Shown: piece after piece, positions 1 to 7,365 of the stretch
Position numbering within the stretch: the first letter of the stretch is position 1
Layout of the letters: each line of letters opens with the position of its first letter
DNA from: Spirochaetaceae bacterium
GTDB taxonomy: Bacteria > Spirochaetota > Spirochaetia > UBA9216
Assembly (NCBI GenBank): GCA_028527945.1
Contig: JAQQAK010000420.1
Coordinates: forward strand, 1-15,997
Length of the DNA stretch: 15,997 bases
Direction: 5' to 3'
Made by a program: the position numbers and the translations under genes
The notes under the pieces: generated by a model
The model's database searches: none
Told to the model about the DNA's origin: nothing
Seen by the model: only the letters and a program-made list of their open reading frames with translations

Positions 1-1092
1 TATGAAAAAGATGGAGAATTATCAGAAGAAGAACTAGACAGTATCTTTACCCAGTTAAAAGCAAACGGAAGCTATTTTGTTGTCATCTCTGGCGGTGAGC
101 CTTGGGTTCTAAAAGACAAACTTTTGAGACTCTTCAAAAAACACAATGACATGTTCTTTTTAACTTATACAAACAGTACCCTTCTGGATAAAGAAACTTG
201 TAAACAGCTTGCAAAATTGGGTAATGTTGCGGCAGCTATTTCTGTTGAAGGATGGGAAAAAGAAACAGACGCAAGACGTGGAAAAGGTATGTGGAACAGA
301 ATTCACCAATCAATGGCCAACCTTCGTGAATACGGAGTTCTTTTCGGAATATCATGTACAGTTACAAGAAACAATTTTGATGTCATTACTGATGACTCTT
401 TAATGGAACATTTTATGGATCTTGGCGCAATATTTGGCTGGTTCTTTGTTTTTATGCCTGTAGGAAAAGATCCATTACTCGAACTTATGCCAACTCCAGA
501 ACAAAGAGTTGCTACAGGTAAGAGAGTAAGAGAATTAAGAGATAAATATCCGCTATTCTTGGCCGACTTCTGGAATGATGGAGAACTTGTTGCCGGTTGT
601 CTTGCCGGAGGAAGACAGTATCTTCATATCCTAAACTCTGGTAATGTTGAAGCCTGTGTCTTTGCGCATTTTGGCGTAGATAACATCAGAGACAAGCCAC
701 TTATTGATATTTTTAACAGCCCATTCTTTAAAGAAATCAGAAAATCCTTTCCATATAACGAAAAGGCAAATCTGCGACGACCATGTATGATAATTGATAA
801 TCCTCAAATATTAAGAAATGCTGTTCATAAACATGTGAAAAAAGAGGCTCACCAAGGTTCAGAAGATATTGTTAACGATCCAAAGGTTATGGAATTTATC
901 GATGACTACTCAGCAAGAGTTAAAGAATTAACTGATCCAGATTGGGAAAAAGATATAAATACTCCGGGCTTTAGATGGTACAAAGAAGAAGAAAGATATA
1001 AAAAGCTCTGGGAATTTGAATCAGATAAAGAGATTCCAGCAACCGTTGATAACGGGAAAAAAGCTGAAACAAAAGAACCTGTAAAAGCTTAA
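1..1092 (+). CDS. Radical SAM protein with SPASM-like C-terminus (5' end outside window)
   Basis: The reading frame is open from base 1, so the gene starts upstream; the in-frame TTG at 124 is internal and not the start. The visible 363 codons contain the radical SAM GGEP motif (bases 91-102). The CxxxCxxC cluster motif that binds the first 4Fe-4S centre must lie just before the window. The C-terminal half has three cysteine codons at 598, 655 and 784, in a GC-AGGRxYLHI...GNVEACVFAHF...RRPC pattern typical of SPASM/twitch-like auxiliary cluster domains. Known family members use a reductively cleaved SAM radical; the substrate here cannot be read from the sequence. The last ~25 residues are Lys/Glu-rich and probably disordered. 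The stop overlaps the stop of the convergent response regulator gene by a few bases. No peptide substrate gene is visible nearby, so peptide modification is only one possibility. Confidence 0.85.
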   Translation, partial: YEKDGELSEEELDSIFTQLKANGSYFVVISGGEPWVLKDKLLRLFKKHNDMFFLTYTNSTLLDKETCKQLAKLGNVAAAISVEGWEKETDARRGKGMWNRIHQSMANLREYGVLFGISCTVTRNNFDVITDDSLMEHFMDLGAIFGWFFVFMPVGKDPLLELMPTPEQRVATGKRVRELRDKYPLFLADFWNDGELVAGCLAGGRQYLHILNSGNVEACVFAHFGVDNIRDKPLIDIFNSPFFKEIRKSFPYNEKANLRRPCMIIDNPQILRNAVHKHVKKEAHQGSEDIVNDPKVMEFIDDYSARVKELTDPDWEKDINTPGFRWYKEEERYKKLWEFESDKEIPATVDNGKKAETKEPVKA

Positions 1093-2465
1093 TCAGGTCT
1101 TTTAATACCGTATTTTTTCATTAAATTCTGCAGATAGCGGCGATCAGCTCCGGCTGATTCAGCCGCTCTGGAGATATTCCATCCGCACTTTGTAAGAATT
1201 GATATTACAAAACGTTTTTCGACCTTGGCCACAGTCTCATTTTTAAGTATTTTTTTTATATTTTTCATTTCCTCATAAGTAGATGGTATTCCCTGAATAC
1301 TACTAGTCTCATTCATAATACCTTCAGGCAGTAGTTCCGAACCAATAACCTTACCAGAAGCCAATAATGACATTTGAATAACTGCGTTACGTAATTCTCT
1401 AACATTTCCTGGCCAACTATATAACTCAAAAGTGTCATAAACACAATCGTCAATGTTTTCAGCTTTAGTCTTTCCTGTCTCTACAACTTTTTCAAAAAAG
1501 CTTCTGGCAATAAGCGTTACATCACCAGTTCGGTCTCTTAATGGAGGAATTCGTACAGGAACAACAGCCAGGCGGTAGTAAAGATCTGAACGGAACTTTC
1601 CAGCTTCTGCTTCAGCCTTTAAATTACGATTAGTAGCAGCAATTACTCTCAAATCAACATTGACAAGTTTATTATCACCCAAAGGGTAAAAGCTTTCATC
1701 TTCAAGGACACAAAGAAGTTTAGCCTGTAATGGTTCGGGAAGCTCTCCAATTTCATCCAGAAAGAGTGTTCCACCATCCGCAAGCTTAACTTTACCAGCA
1801 TACGAATCCAAAGCTCCTGTAAAAGCTCCTTTCTTGTATCCAAAAAGCTCGCCGTCAAGAAGTTCAGCGGGAATAGCAGCGCAATTCAGTTTTACAAAAG
1901 CACCCTTTCTACCGCTAAGTTTGTGTATATACTCTGAGACAATCTCTTTACCAGTGCCGGTTTCCCCCTGAATCAATACAGGTATTTTCTGTTCAGCAAC
2001 TCGCGCGGCAATTCCAAGCTGATTAATTGTAGCTTCATCAGCTGTTATAAAACCGGAGTCATATGAAAAATGGGGAGCTTCATTTTTAAGATTTTTTCTG
2101 TATTCACTAACTCGCTTGATAACTTCTTCAATTTGATCGAAAGAAACAGGTTTAGTAAAATAATCGTATGCGCCAAGCTTAAGAGCTGAAACAGCTTGAT
2201 CAATACTACCATATGAAGTCATTACAACAATTGGAACATCAGGAGAACTTTTTTTCACAGCTGCCAAAATATCCAATCCACTTTTGCCTGGAAGCCGTAC
2301 ATCTGTAATAATCATTAAAGTATTATCAGGAATGTAATTTGAAAAAAAATCTTCAGCAGATAAAAACCCCTCAACTGAATATTTATCTTGAAAATTAAGG
2401 ATAAACATATCTAAAAGGCGTTCTTCATCTTCAACTATTAATATTTTCTTATTCTCTGAACACAT
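1089..2465 (-). CDS. Sigma-54-dependent response regulator, NtrC/AtoC type
   Basis: This is a 458-residue three-domain activator. The receiver domain (about 6-125) has the acidic pair E12/D13, phospho-acceptor D55, T83 and K105. The AAA+ domain (about 140-365) shows Walker A GETGTGKE (167-174), the sigma-54-contacting GAFTGA loop (213-218) and Walker B GTLFLDEI (232-239). A Fis-type helix-turn-helix lies at about 415-455. When phosphorylated by its kinase, this family oligomerises and remodels sigma-54 RNA polymerase at -24/-12 promoters. The gene follows the histidine kinase gene with 19 bases between them, and an AAAGGA ribosome binding site (2475-2480) precedes the ATG, so the two are co-transcribed. 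The arrangement recalls T. pallidum TP0520/TP0519 (recollection, not searched). No -24/-12 promoter was found in the window, so the targets lie elsewhere. Confidence 0.95.
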   Translation of the reverse strand: MCSENKKILIVEDEERLLDMFILNFQDKYSVEGFLSAEDFFSNYIPDNTLMIITDVRLPGKSGLDILAAVKKSSPDVPIVVMTSYGSIDQAVSALKLGAYDYFTKPVSFDQIEEVIKRVSEYRKNLKNEAPHFSYDSGFITADEATINQLGIAARVAEQKIPVLIQGETGTGKEIVSEYIHKLSGRKGAFVKLNCAAIPAELLDGELFGYKKGAFTGALDSYAGKVKLADGGTLFLDEIGELPEPLQAKLLCVLEDESFYPLGDNKLVNVDLRVIAATNRNLKAEAEAGKFRSDLYYRLAVVPVRIPPLRDRTGDVTLIARSFFEKVVETGKTKAENIDDCVYDTFELYSWPGNVRELRNAVIQMSLLASGKVIGSELLPEGIMNETSSIQGIPSTYEEMKNIKKILKNETVAKVEKRFVISILTKCGWNISRAAESAGADRRYLQNLMKKYGIKRPD

Positions 2466-2484
2466 AGCAAGAAATCCTTTTCTA

Positions 2485-4581
2485 TTATCTCATAAAATTC
2501 ACTGCGGCGGGAAGTAAAATCTCAAAAACAGTTTCATTTTCAGAATCTGCCAATTTTATTGAACCTCCGGTAGCCTTTAAAAGCCGCTGTGTTATAGAAA
2601 GACCAAGTCCTGTACCACTTTTTTTAGTTGTAAAAAAAGGATCAAAAATCTTGTTCCGAATATTCTCAGGAATCATATCTCCCTGATTTGAAAAACAGAT
2701 TTTAACTTTATCATCCTCGGTATATTCAGCATAAACACTTAACAGATCTCCATCCGTCATTGCATCTGAAGCATTTAATATAAGATTTAAGCTTACCTGC
2801 ATTAAAATATCTTTGTTTATCAGAGCAATACACGGCTCTGGGGGACTTTCAATTTTTACAATAATTCGTTTTTTTATCAGCTTTGCCGAGACAAGATCAA
2901 ATGAAGCCTGAATAGCCTCTATAACATCAACAGGTGTGTTTTTTTCTTCGGAATTAAGAGAAATTGTCAGAATCCTATTCAACAATTTAGACATTCTCTC
3001 AGTCTCATCTTTAATATAATAAGCATATTTTTTCACCTCAGAAGCCGAGAGATCTCTTTTCATAATGGTCTCAGCAGACGCGGAAATAATTGATAGAGGA
3101 TTTCTTATTTCATGTGCTACACCAGAAGTTAATTCATTAAGAACTGCAATCTTTTCTATTGTTGCCTGCTTTTTTTCAAGAGCCATCGCTTTTTGATAAG
3201 TATTACATCGTTCAATTACAACAGGAAGAGAAGAAAGAAATATTTCAAGATCCTCAACCTCTGAGGGATACCATGCTCTGGCAGGTCCCAGATCGCTAAA
3301 AAGACACATTCCCAAAAGCTGATTGTTTTCAAAAAGAGGCGCAACAAGAACAATATTTCTTTTATAAAGTTCAGCAAGCTCTGAACCTTCATGCCAGGCA
3401 ATTGAAATCTGCTGAATGTTCATTATTTTTCTATAATTTGAAAGCTTTCCAGCAAGCTCTCCTTCAGGCGAAAATATTAACCTTTCTTCATCTCTACCAA
3501 CAGTCTCTAAATATCCACTTTCTTCATTCAAAGTTAAAAAATAAAACGAATGCAATTTTAATCTATCAATAAATAATCCCTTCAAAAAACGATCAAGCTC
3601 AGTAATATTAATAATTCCGGTTAGATCACCCGGAACTTTTTTTAAGATCTGATGAAACCCTGCCTCTCCATAATTAGTATTTTGAAAAACCTTTAACTCA
3701 AATATTTTAAACAAAAATTGAAAAACCATTAAAAGAAAGAAAAGTTCCAAAATAATAACAACCGAAAGAGTTGTCTGCATAATTTCAGCAACACGCAGGT
3801 TAAAATTATTCAGCAGTTCTCCAAATACGAATAAAAGGATGATAATTGATAACGGATACATGAAAAGTGTTCTAAACGCAGCCTTCCTATCCAGATAACC
3901 AAAACAAAGAAGGAGAATAATAAAATAAATAGTAAAAAAAGAAGACAGCGGTATGAAAATTTCAACGCCGGCCTTTAATGGTAAAAATATAAAATAACTA
4001 AAAATCAACAGGATTGATATTGGAATAAAACCAACGAGAATCATGACGACATTTCGTTCTTCTACATCAAGAAGATCCATTTTAAGGTTTTTAGCAAATC
4101 GCCTAATAGTTAAAACCAAAAGCAAACAGACGTAAACGAACATCAAGACAAAAAAAACTGTAAAAATTGGGTTTCTTCTTAATAACTGGTCAACAGTCAA
4201 ATTTGAGTAGAGTTCTCTATCAGCTTTCACAAAATATGAAAGCAAGAATCCGATGCCTAAGAATACCGCGCCAAGATAAACTAAAACCATATGCTTTTCA
4301 TATTCTTTGGCCATAACCTGTCTTGGATAGTAAAATGAGAAATGATAAAACAATGGTAAAAATAACAAGATTCCAACAAAGGCCATATTTGAAGCAATAT
4401 GGATAGACAAACCGGTTTCAAGTGTGTGAAGAAGAAACATTTCAATATTTGAAAGCATTACCGGAACTATTAATAAACTTAAAAAACGATTTATCGTACC
4501 TGATGGATTACAAAGATAGATCATGTAAATAAGAGAGAAGTCAAACACGAACAGAACAATTAATAAGATATTTATAAACAC
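2485..4581 (-). CDS. Multi-spanning membrane sensor histidine kinase with GAF domain
   Basis: The 698-residue protein has about nine hydrophobic segments in residues 1-300, resembling the 7TM-type N-terminal region of some kinases. A GAF-like domain follows at about 315-465. The phospho-acceptor H-box is VAHEIRNP with H490. The HATPase domain has an N box at N603 and F/G2 boxes at 646-661 (FDPFFTTKKSGTGLGL). The G1 box reads SNQGDMIP, with Asn where most kinases have Asp. Its output is almost certainly the regulator encoded immediately downstream. The start is GTG with no Shine-Dalgarno. A TAGAAT hexamer sits five bases upstream, which suggests a leaderless message. An ATG at codon 20 is an alternative start but would cut off the first membrane segment. 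The ligand is unknown; the N-terminal region suggests membrane or periplasmic sensing, while GAF suggests an additional cytoplasmic small-molecule input. Confidence 0.93.
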   Translation of the reverse strand: MFINILLIVLFVFDFSLIYMIYLCNPSGTINRFLSLLIVPVMLSNIEMFLLHTLETGLSIHIASNMAFVGILLFLPLFYHFSFYYPRQVMAKEYEKHMVLVYLGAVFLGIGFLLSYFVKADRELYSNLTVDQLLRRNPIFTVFFVLMFVYVCLLLVLTIRRFAKNLKMDLLDVEERNVVMILVGFIPISILLIFSYFIFLPLKAGVEIFIPLSSFFTIYFIILLLCFGYLDRKAAFRTLFMYPLSIIILLFVFGELLNNFNLRVAEIMQTTLSVVIILELFFLLMVFQFLFKIFELKVFQNTNYGEAGFHQILKKVPGDLTGIINITELDRFLKGLFIDRLKLHSFYFLTLNEESGYLETVGRDEERLIFSPEGELAGKLSNYRKIMNIQQISIAWHEGSELAELYKRNIVLVAPLFENNQLLGMCLFSDLGPARAWYPSEVEDLEIFLSSLPVVIERCNTYQKAMALEKKQATIEKIAVLNELTSGVAHEIRNPLSIISASAETIMKRDLSASEVKKYAYYIKDETERMSKLLNRILTISLNSEEKNTPVDVIEAIQASFDLVSAKLIKKRIIVKIESPPEPCIALINKDILMQVSLNLILNASDAMTDGDLLSVYAEYTEDDKVKICFSNQGDMIPENIRNKIFDPFFTTKKSGTGLGLSITQRLLKATGGSIKLADSENETVFEILLPAAVNFMR

Positions 4582-4586
4582 TTGTT

Positions 4587-4592
4587 ATTCTA
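4587..4592 (-). promoter_or_regulatory. -10-like hexamer for the kinase/regulator operon
   Basis: On the minus strand TAGAAT (5/6 match to TATAAT) is followed by AACAA and then the GTG start, so transcription would begin at or next to the start codon. No convincing -35 element lies 16-18 bases upstream. The call rests on the hexamer, its position in a 76-base divergent region, and the absence of a ribosome binding site. Confidence 0.4.
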
Positions 4593-4642
4593 CTACGACA
4601 GCAAATGTCTTTCCAGTACCAGTATTAAAACTATTATAGGCG

Positions 4643-4651
4643 TGCTATGAT
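4643..4651 (+). promoter_or_regulatory. Extended -10 promoter for rsmE
   Basis: TGCTATGAT is an extended -10 element (TG-N-TATGAT). The seventh base after the hexamer is the A of the rsmE ATG, and there is no Shine-Dalgarno between them. The -35 region is poor, which is tolerated by extended -10 promoters. The message is predicted to be leaderless. Confidence 0.5.
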
Positions 4652-4657
4652 TTAAGA

Positions 4658-5407
4658 ATGAATCTTGTTTTATTTGATAAAAAAGAAATTTCTTCTGAAA
4701 TGAAAATACATCTCAACGCTGAAGATTACAGAGCTATTCATATAATTAAAATATTAAAAGCTTCAGAAAATGATAACATAAGCGCCGGTGTAATTGGCGG
4801 CAAAACAGGGACAGCTAAAATAGAAAATATAAATGAAGGTGAAATAGAGTTATTCTTGGAGACAGATACCGAACCGGAACAACTTCCACCGTTAAGCCTT
4901 TTAATAGGACTTTCACGTCCGCCTACAATGCAAAAGGTTCTAAAGGAAGCAACAGCCCTTGGAATAAAACATTTTATTTTATGCGGAACAGAAAACAGCG
5001 AAAAAAGCTACAGGCAAAGTAAAATACTTCAGCCTGAAGCTTTAAAAAGCACTATAATTGAGGGAGCCCAGCAGGCAGTCAGCACAATGCTTCCTGATAT
5101 TGATGTAACATACGACCTTAAAGCAGCTATAAAAATAATTTTCAGTGAATCATCCGCAAAACATCTAATAGCCCTTGATAACTGCGAGGCGGAGAAGTCT
5201 TTGACTAATTATTGGAAAACTTCAGAAAAACCATTTAAAGATACAGTGATTGCGGTGGGCTCTGAACGAGGCTGGACAGATAATGAAAGGAAGATTCTCA
5301 AAGACTCAGGATTCACTCTTTGTAGTATGGGAAAACGTGTTCTTAGAACTGAAACCGCTTCAATCAGCGGCTGCGCGCTCTGTCTTTCAGCAATGGGAGT
5401 TATTTAA
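4658..5407 (+). CDS. rsmE: 16S rRNA m3U1498 methyltransferase RsmE
   Basis: The 249-residue protein fits the SPOUT-fold RsmE family, which methylates N3 of U1498 in the 16S rRNA decoding region using SAM. The N-terminal part (1-70) is the PUA-like RNA-binding domain, containing the HLNAEDYRAIHIIKIL stretch. The catalytic part shows LIGLSRPPTMQKVLKEATALG, an EGAQQAV segment, the SAM-binding loop VGSERGW (200-206; usually GPEGG in other bacteria) and the knot motif RVLRTETA (227-234). Length is normal for the family. There is no Shine-Dalgarno; a predicted promoter ends six bases before the ATG. The gene is monocistronic here: upstream is the divergent kinase operon, and the 3' end overlaps the convergent radical SAM gene by eight bases. 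Confidence 0.95.
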   Translation: MNLVLFDKKEISSEMKIHLNAEDYRAIHIIKILKASENDNISAGVIGGKTGTAKIENINEGEIELFLETDTEPEQLPPLSLLIGLSRPPTMQKVLKEATALGIKHFILCGTENSEKSYRQSKILQPEALKSTIIEGAQQAVSTMLPDIDVTYDLKAAIKIIFSESSAKHLIALDNCEAEKSLTNYWKTSEKPFKDTVIAVGSERGWTDNERKILKDSGFTLCSMGKRVLRTETASISGCALCLSAMGVI

Positions 5408-6368
5408 CGCAATCATCCCAATGCCAGATAGGAGTCGAAAACTTTTCAGGAAATGGATTTTGCCGTTTAAAATCCGGAATCCAGTCAGAAGACGCGGCCT
5501 CAGGCTCCTGTAAAAAACCTTCTTCTATATCAAATTCTTCAAGCCAATCAATAAGCTTGTTATATTCTTCATCTGACATGGAATATCCATCAGGAGCTAT
5601 CTGCCTGCCTGCCTCATTTACAGGTGTATACTGAACCATTAGAGATAACATAGCATTATCTTTAAGATTTTCTGAAAACCACTTTAGAACAGTACGGGTA
5701 GAGTCCATCTCTCCAGGCATAACAAGATGCCTAAAAATGATTCCCCGTTTCATTATGTCATTTTCTATTAAGGTTCCAGCATTTTTCTCCAGAGATTTTA
5801 CCATCTGCACAATAGCAGCGGGCGCAAAATCAGGGTATTCAGGAGCGTTCATAAGCCTTCCTGCAACCAGAGAATCAAGTGTCTTCAAATCAGGAAGCCA
5901 AATATCAATAATATCAGAGAGGAGTTCTATAGTTTCAGGCCTTTCATATCCGGAAGTATTCCACATAATCGGAATACTAAGCCCCAAGTTACGGGCGCTC
6001 TTAACTGCGCTAATAACTGAAGGAGTAAACTGTGTGGCTGTAACAAGATTAATATTTGCCGCCCCATTTTTTTGAAGATTCAAAAAAATATCAACAAGCT
6101 TTGCTTCTGATAATTCAGAGCCAATCTTACCAGAACTAATCTGCTCATTCTGACAAAAAGGACAGCCAAGAGTACAACCAGAAAAAAACACCGCACCAGA
6201 GCCCTTCTCGCCTACCAGTGGGGGTTCTTCTCCATTATGAAGAACAGCAGAAGCTGCTGACGGATTAAAAGACATTCCGCAAAACCCCGTATCTCCATCA
6301 AGACGATTAACCCCGCAAGCCTTAGGGCAAAGTTTACAATTCTCATACAGCTCAATAACATCAGACAT
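5400..6368 (-). CDS. PflX-like radical SAM protein (COG1313 type)
   Basis: The protein is 322 residues from the chosen start. An N-terminal cysteine group, CKLCPKAC-GVNR then GFCG (C11, C14, C18, C30), precedes the radical SAM cluster motif CTLGCPFC (C65, C69, C72). This order, with LVTATQFTP, MWNTSGYE and WLPDLKT segments, matches the family annotated as putative pyruvate formate-lyase activating enzyme PflX. Its true substrate is not established. A longer form starting at 6383 adds MYKLI. I prefer 6368 because a promoter (-35 6398-6403, -10 6375-6380) would start transcription at this ATG and exclude the longer form; neither start has a Shine-Dalgarno. No pyruvate formate-lyase gene is nearby. 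The 3' end overlaps convergent rsmE. Confidence 0.88.
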   Translation of the reverse strand: MSDVIELYENCKLCPKACGVNRLDGDTGFCGMSFNPSAASAVLHNGEEPPLVGEKGSGAVFFSGCTLGCPFCQNEQISSGKIGSELSEAKLVDIFLNLQKNGAANINLVTATQFTPSVISAVKSARNLGLSIPIMWNTSGYERPETIELLSDIIDIWLPDLKTLDSLVAGRLMNAPEYPDFAPAAIVQMVKSLEKNAGTLIENDIMKRGIIFRHLVMPGEMDSTRTVLKWFSENLKDNAMLSLMVQYTPVNEAGRQIAPDGYSMSDEEYNKLIDWLEEFDIEEGFLQEPEAASSDWIPDFKRQNPFPEKFSTPIWHWDDCVK

Positions 6369-6374
6369 GATTAA

Positions 6375-6403
6375 CTTATACATTTTAAAACAAAAATTGT
6401 CAG
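6375..6403 (-). promoter_or_regulatory. Sigma-70-type promoter, pflX-like gene
   Basis: On the minus strand CTGACA (6403-6398) and TATAAG (6380-6375) are separated by exactly 17 bases; each matches the consensus at 5/6. The seventh base after the -10 is the A of the ATG at 6368, so the message would carry no 5' leader. It separates this gene from DUF1007, whose stop lies 72 bases upstream of the -35. Confidence 0.6.
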
Positions 6404-6474
6404 CAATATCTGTTTACGTATAATTTAAATATGAATGACGCTCATTTGAGACTAAGCAAGTTTTGAAATCAGCT

Positions 6475-7218
6475 CTAATAACTTATAAATGGATTGGGAT
6501 TATCATCTTTAATCCTCATACCGGGTTTGATGAAAGGATTAGTTATAGTATCTCTTGGAGAAATATTTTGAGAAGTCATTCTAATCAAACCATCTGGAAC
6601 AGCAATATGCTTTGATGACAAATCAACTTCAGAAACCTTTGCAAGCTTCATTTCAAGAAATATTACAGCATTTCCAAAATCACAAGAATGAGAATAATAA
6701 TCCCCATCCCGTTCTATATGAATATCATAATCAATTGCTTTGCTGTACGGATCATCGATATACATCAAGCCAAAAGAAACATAACGTGAAATATCATGTA
6801 CTGTTAACTCATATGTTTGATAATCTTCTTCAGCATAAATTCTGCAGGGAACAAAAAAACTAAACGAAATCTTGTCTCCCACCATTTCTACAGAAAAGTT
6901 TTCGACATTAGCCGGAAAGCAAGTAACACCATTTACATCAAGATAGGTATAATAATTATATTTGATAATATTATCAAAAACTTCCTCTTTTATTTTTTTA
7001 GTTTCTTCAAGACTAAAAATACCATCGCTGTTTTTATCGTAAACAGGTCCAAGTGTCTGACCAAAAGTTCTTAGAATTGTCCATTGCTCAGAAAAACCAG
7101 TAAGTCCCTGTTCATCAAATTCTAATGCCAGACAAAGATCTATATATACATGGGGGTGGGCAAAAAGACATAAAAGCGGAAGAGTAGTAAATAATATAAA
7201 AAATATGATTCTTTTCAT
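6475..7218 (-). CDS. DUF1007 family exported protein with EF-hand-like loop
   Basis: This 247-residue protein begins with a signal peptide (basic KR, hydrophobic 4-18) ending in LFA before HPHVYID. Cleavage after A20 would expose the HPH motif that opens mature DUF1007 (COG3683) proteins. Residues 61-72, DKNSDGIFSLEE, form a canonical 12-residue EF-hand calcium loop (D61, N63, D65, S69, E72). Family members are periplasmic and often sit beside NicO/RcnA-type nickel-cobalt transporters, so a role in metal handling is commonly inferred, not proven. Here no transporter gene adjoins: the next gene downstream is the PflX-like one, and upstream lies a divergent 5'-nucleotidase. The ATG has no Shine-Dalgarno; two overlapping -10-like hexamers (TATACT 7235-7230, TATTAT 7230-7225) precede it without a good -35. 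Confidence 0.85.
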   Translation of the reverse strand: MKRIIFFILFTTLPLLCLFAHPHVYIDLCLALEFDEQGLTGFSEQWTILRTFGQTLGPVYDKNSDGIFSLEETKKIKEEVFDNIIKYNYYTYLDVNGVTCFPANVENFSVEMVGDKISFSFFVPCRIYAEEDYQTYELTVHDISRYVSFGLMYIDDPYSKAIDYDIHIERDGDYYSHSCDFGNAVIFLEMKLAKVSEVDLSSKHIAVPDGLIRMTSQNISPRDTITNPFIKPGMRIKDDNPNPFISY

Positions 7219-7224
7219 GAATAA

Positions 7225-7235
7225 ATAATAGTATA
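7225..7235 (-). promoter_or_regulatory. Possible -10 elements for the DUF1007 gene
   Basis: TATACT and TATTAT overlap by one base on the minus strand; each matches TATAAT at 5/6. From the second, transcription would start at the ATG. No recognisable -35 is present and the region is very AT-rich, so chance is a real alternative. Confidence 0.3.
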
Positions 7236-7289
7236 ATCAAAAATTGTTAAAAAATAATGAGCGTTAATTTTCTAACTAAATTTTCAATT

Positions 7290-7318
7290 TTGGCAAGTAG
7301 TGAACTAACAATAATTAT
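7290..7318 (+). promoter_or_regulatory. Candidate promoter for the 5'-nucleotidase gene
   Basis: TTGGCA (7290-7295, 5/6) is spaced 17 bases from AATTAT (7313-7318, 4/6). The predicted leader is about 40 bases and contains a strong ribosome binding site, AAGGAG at 7354-7359, six bases before the ATG. Confidence 0.35.
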
Positions 7319-7365
7319 GCAAAATAGTTTAAAATTAGAACCAATATAAACGGAAGGAGAGAAAA

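Noticed and set aside
124..1092. TTG at 124 as the start of the first gene
   Set aside because: The same frame is open to base 1 and carries the GGEP motif at 91-102, so the gene begins outside the window.
6612..7074. Plus-strand ORFs opposite the DUF1007 gene
   Set aside because: Low-complexity shadows of a recognisable gene, with no initiation signals.
7290..7306. TGGCAAG as a sigma-54 -24 element before the 5'-nucleotidase gene
   Set aside because: No TTGC-type -12 element follows at the required spacing; it reads better as a weak sigma-70 -35.
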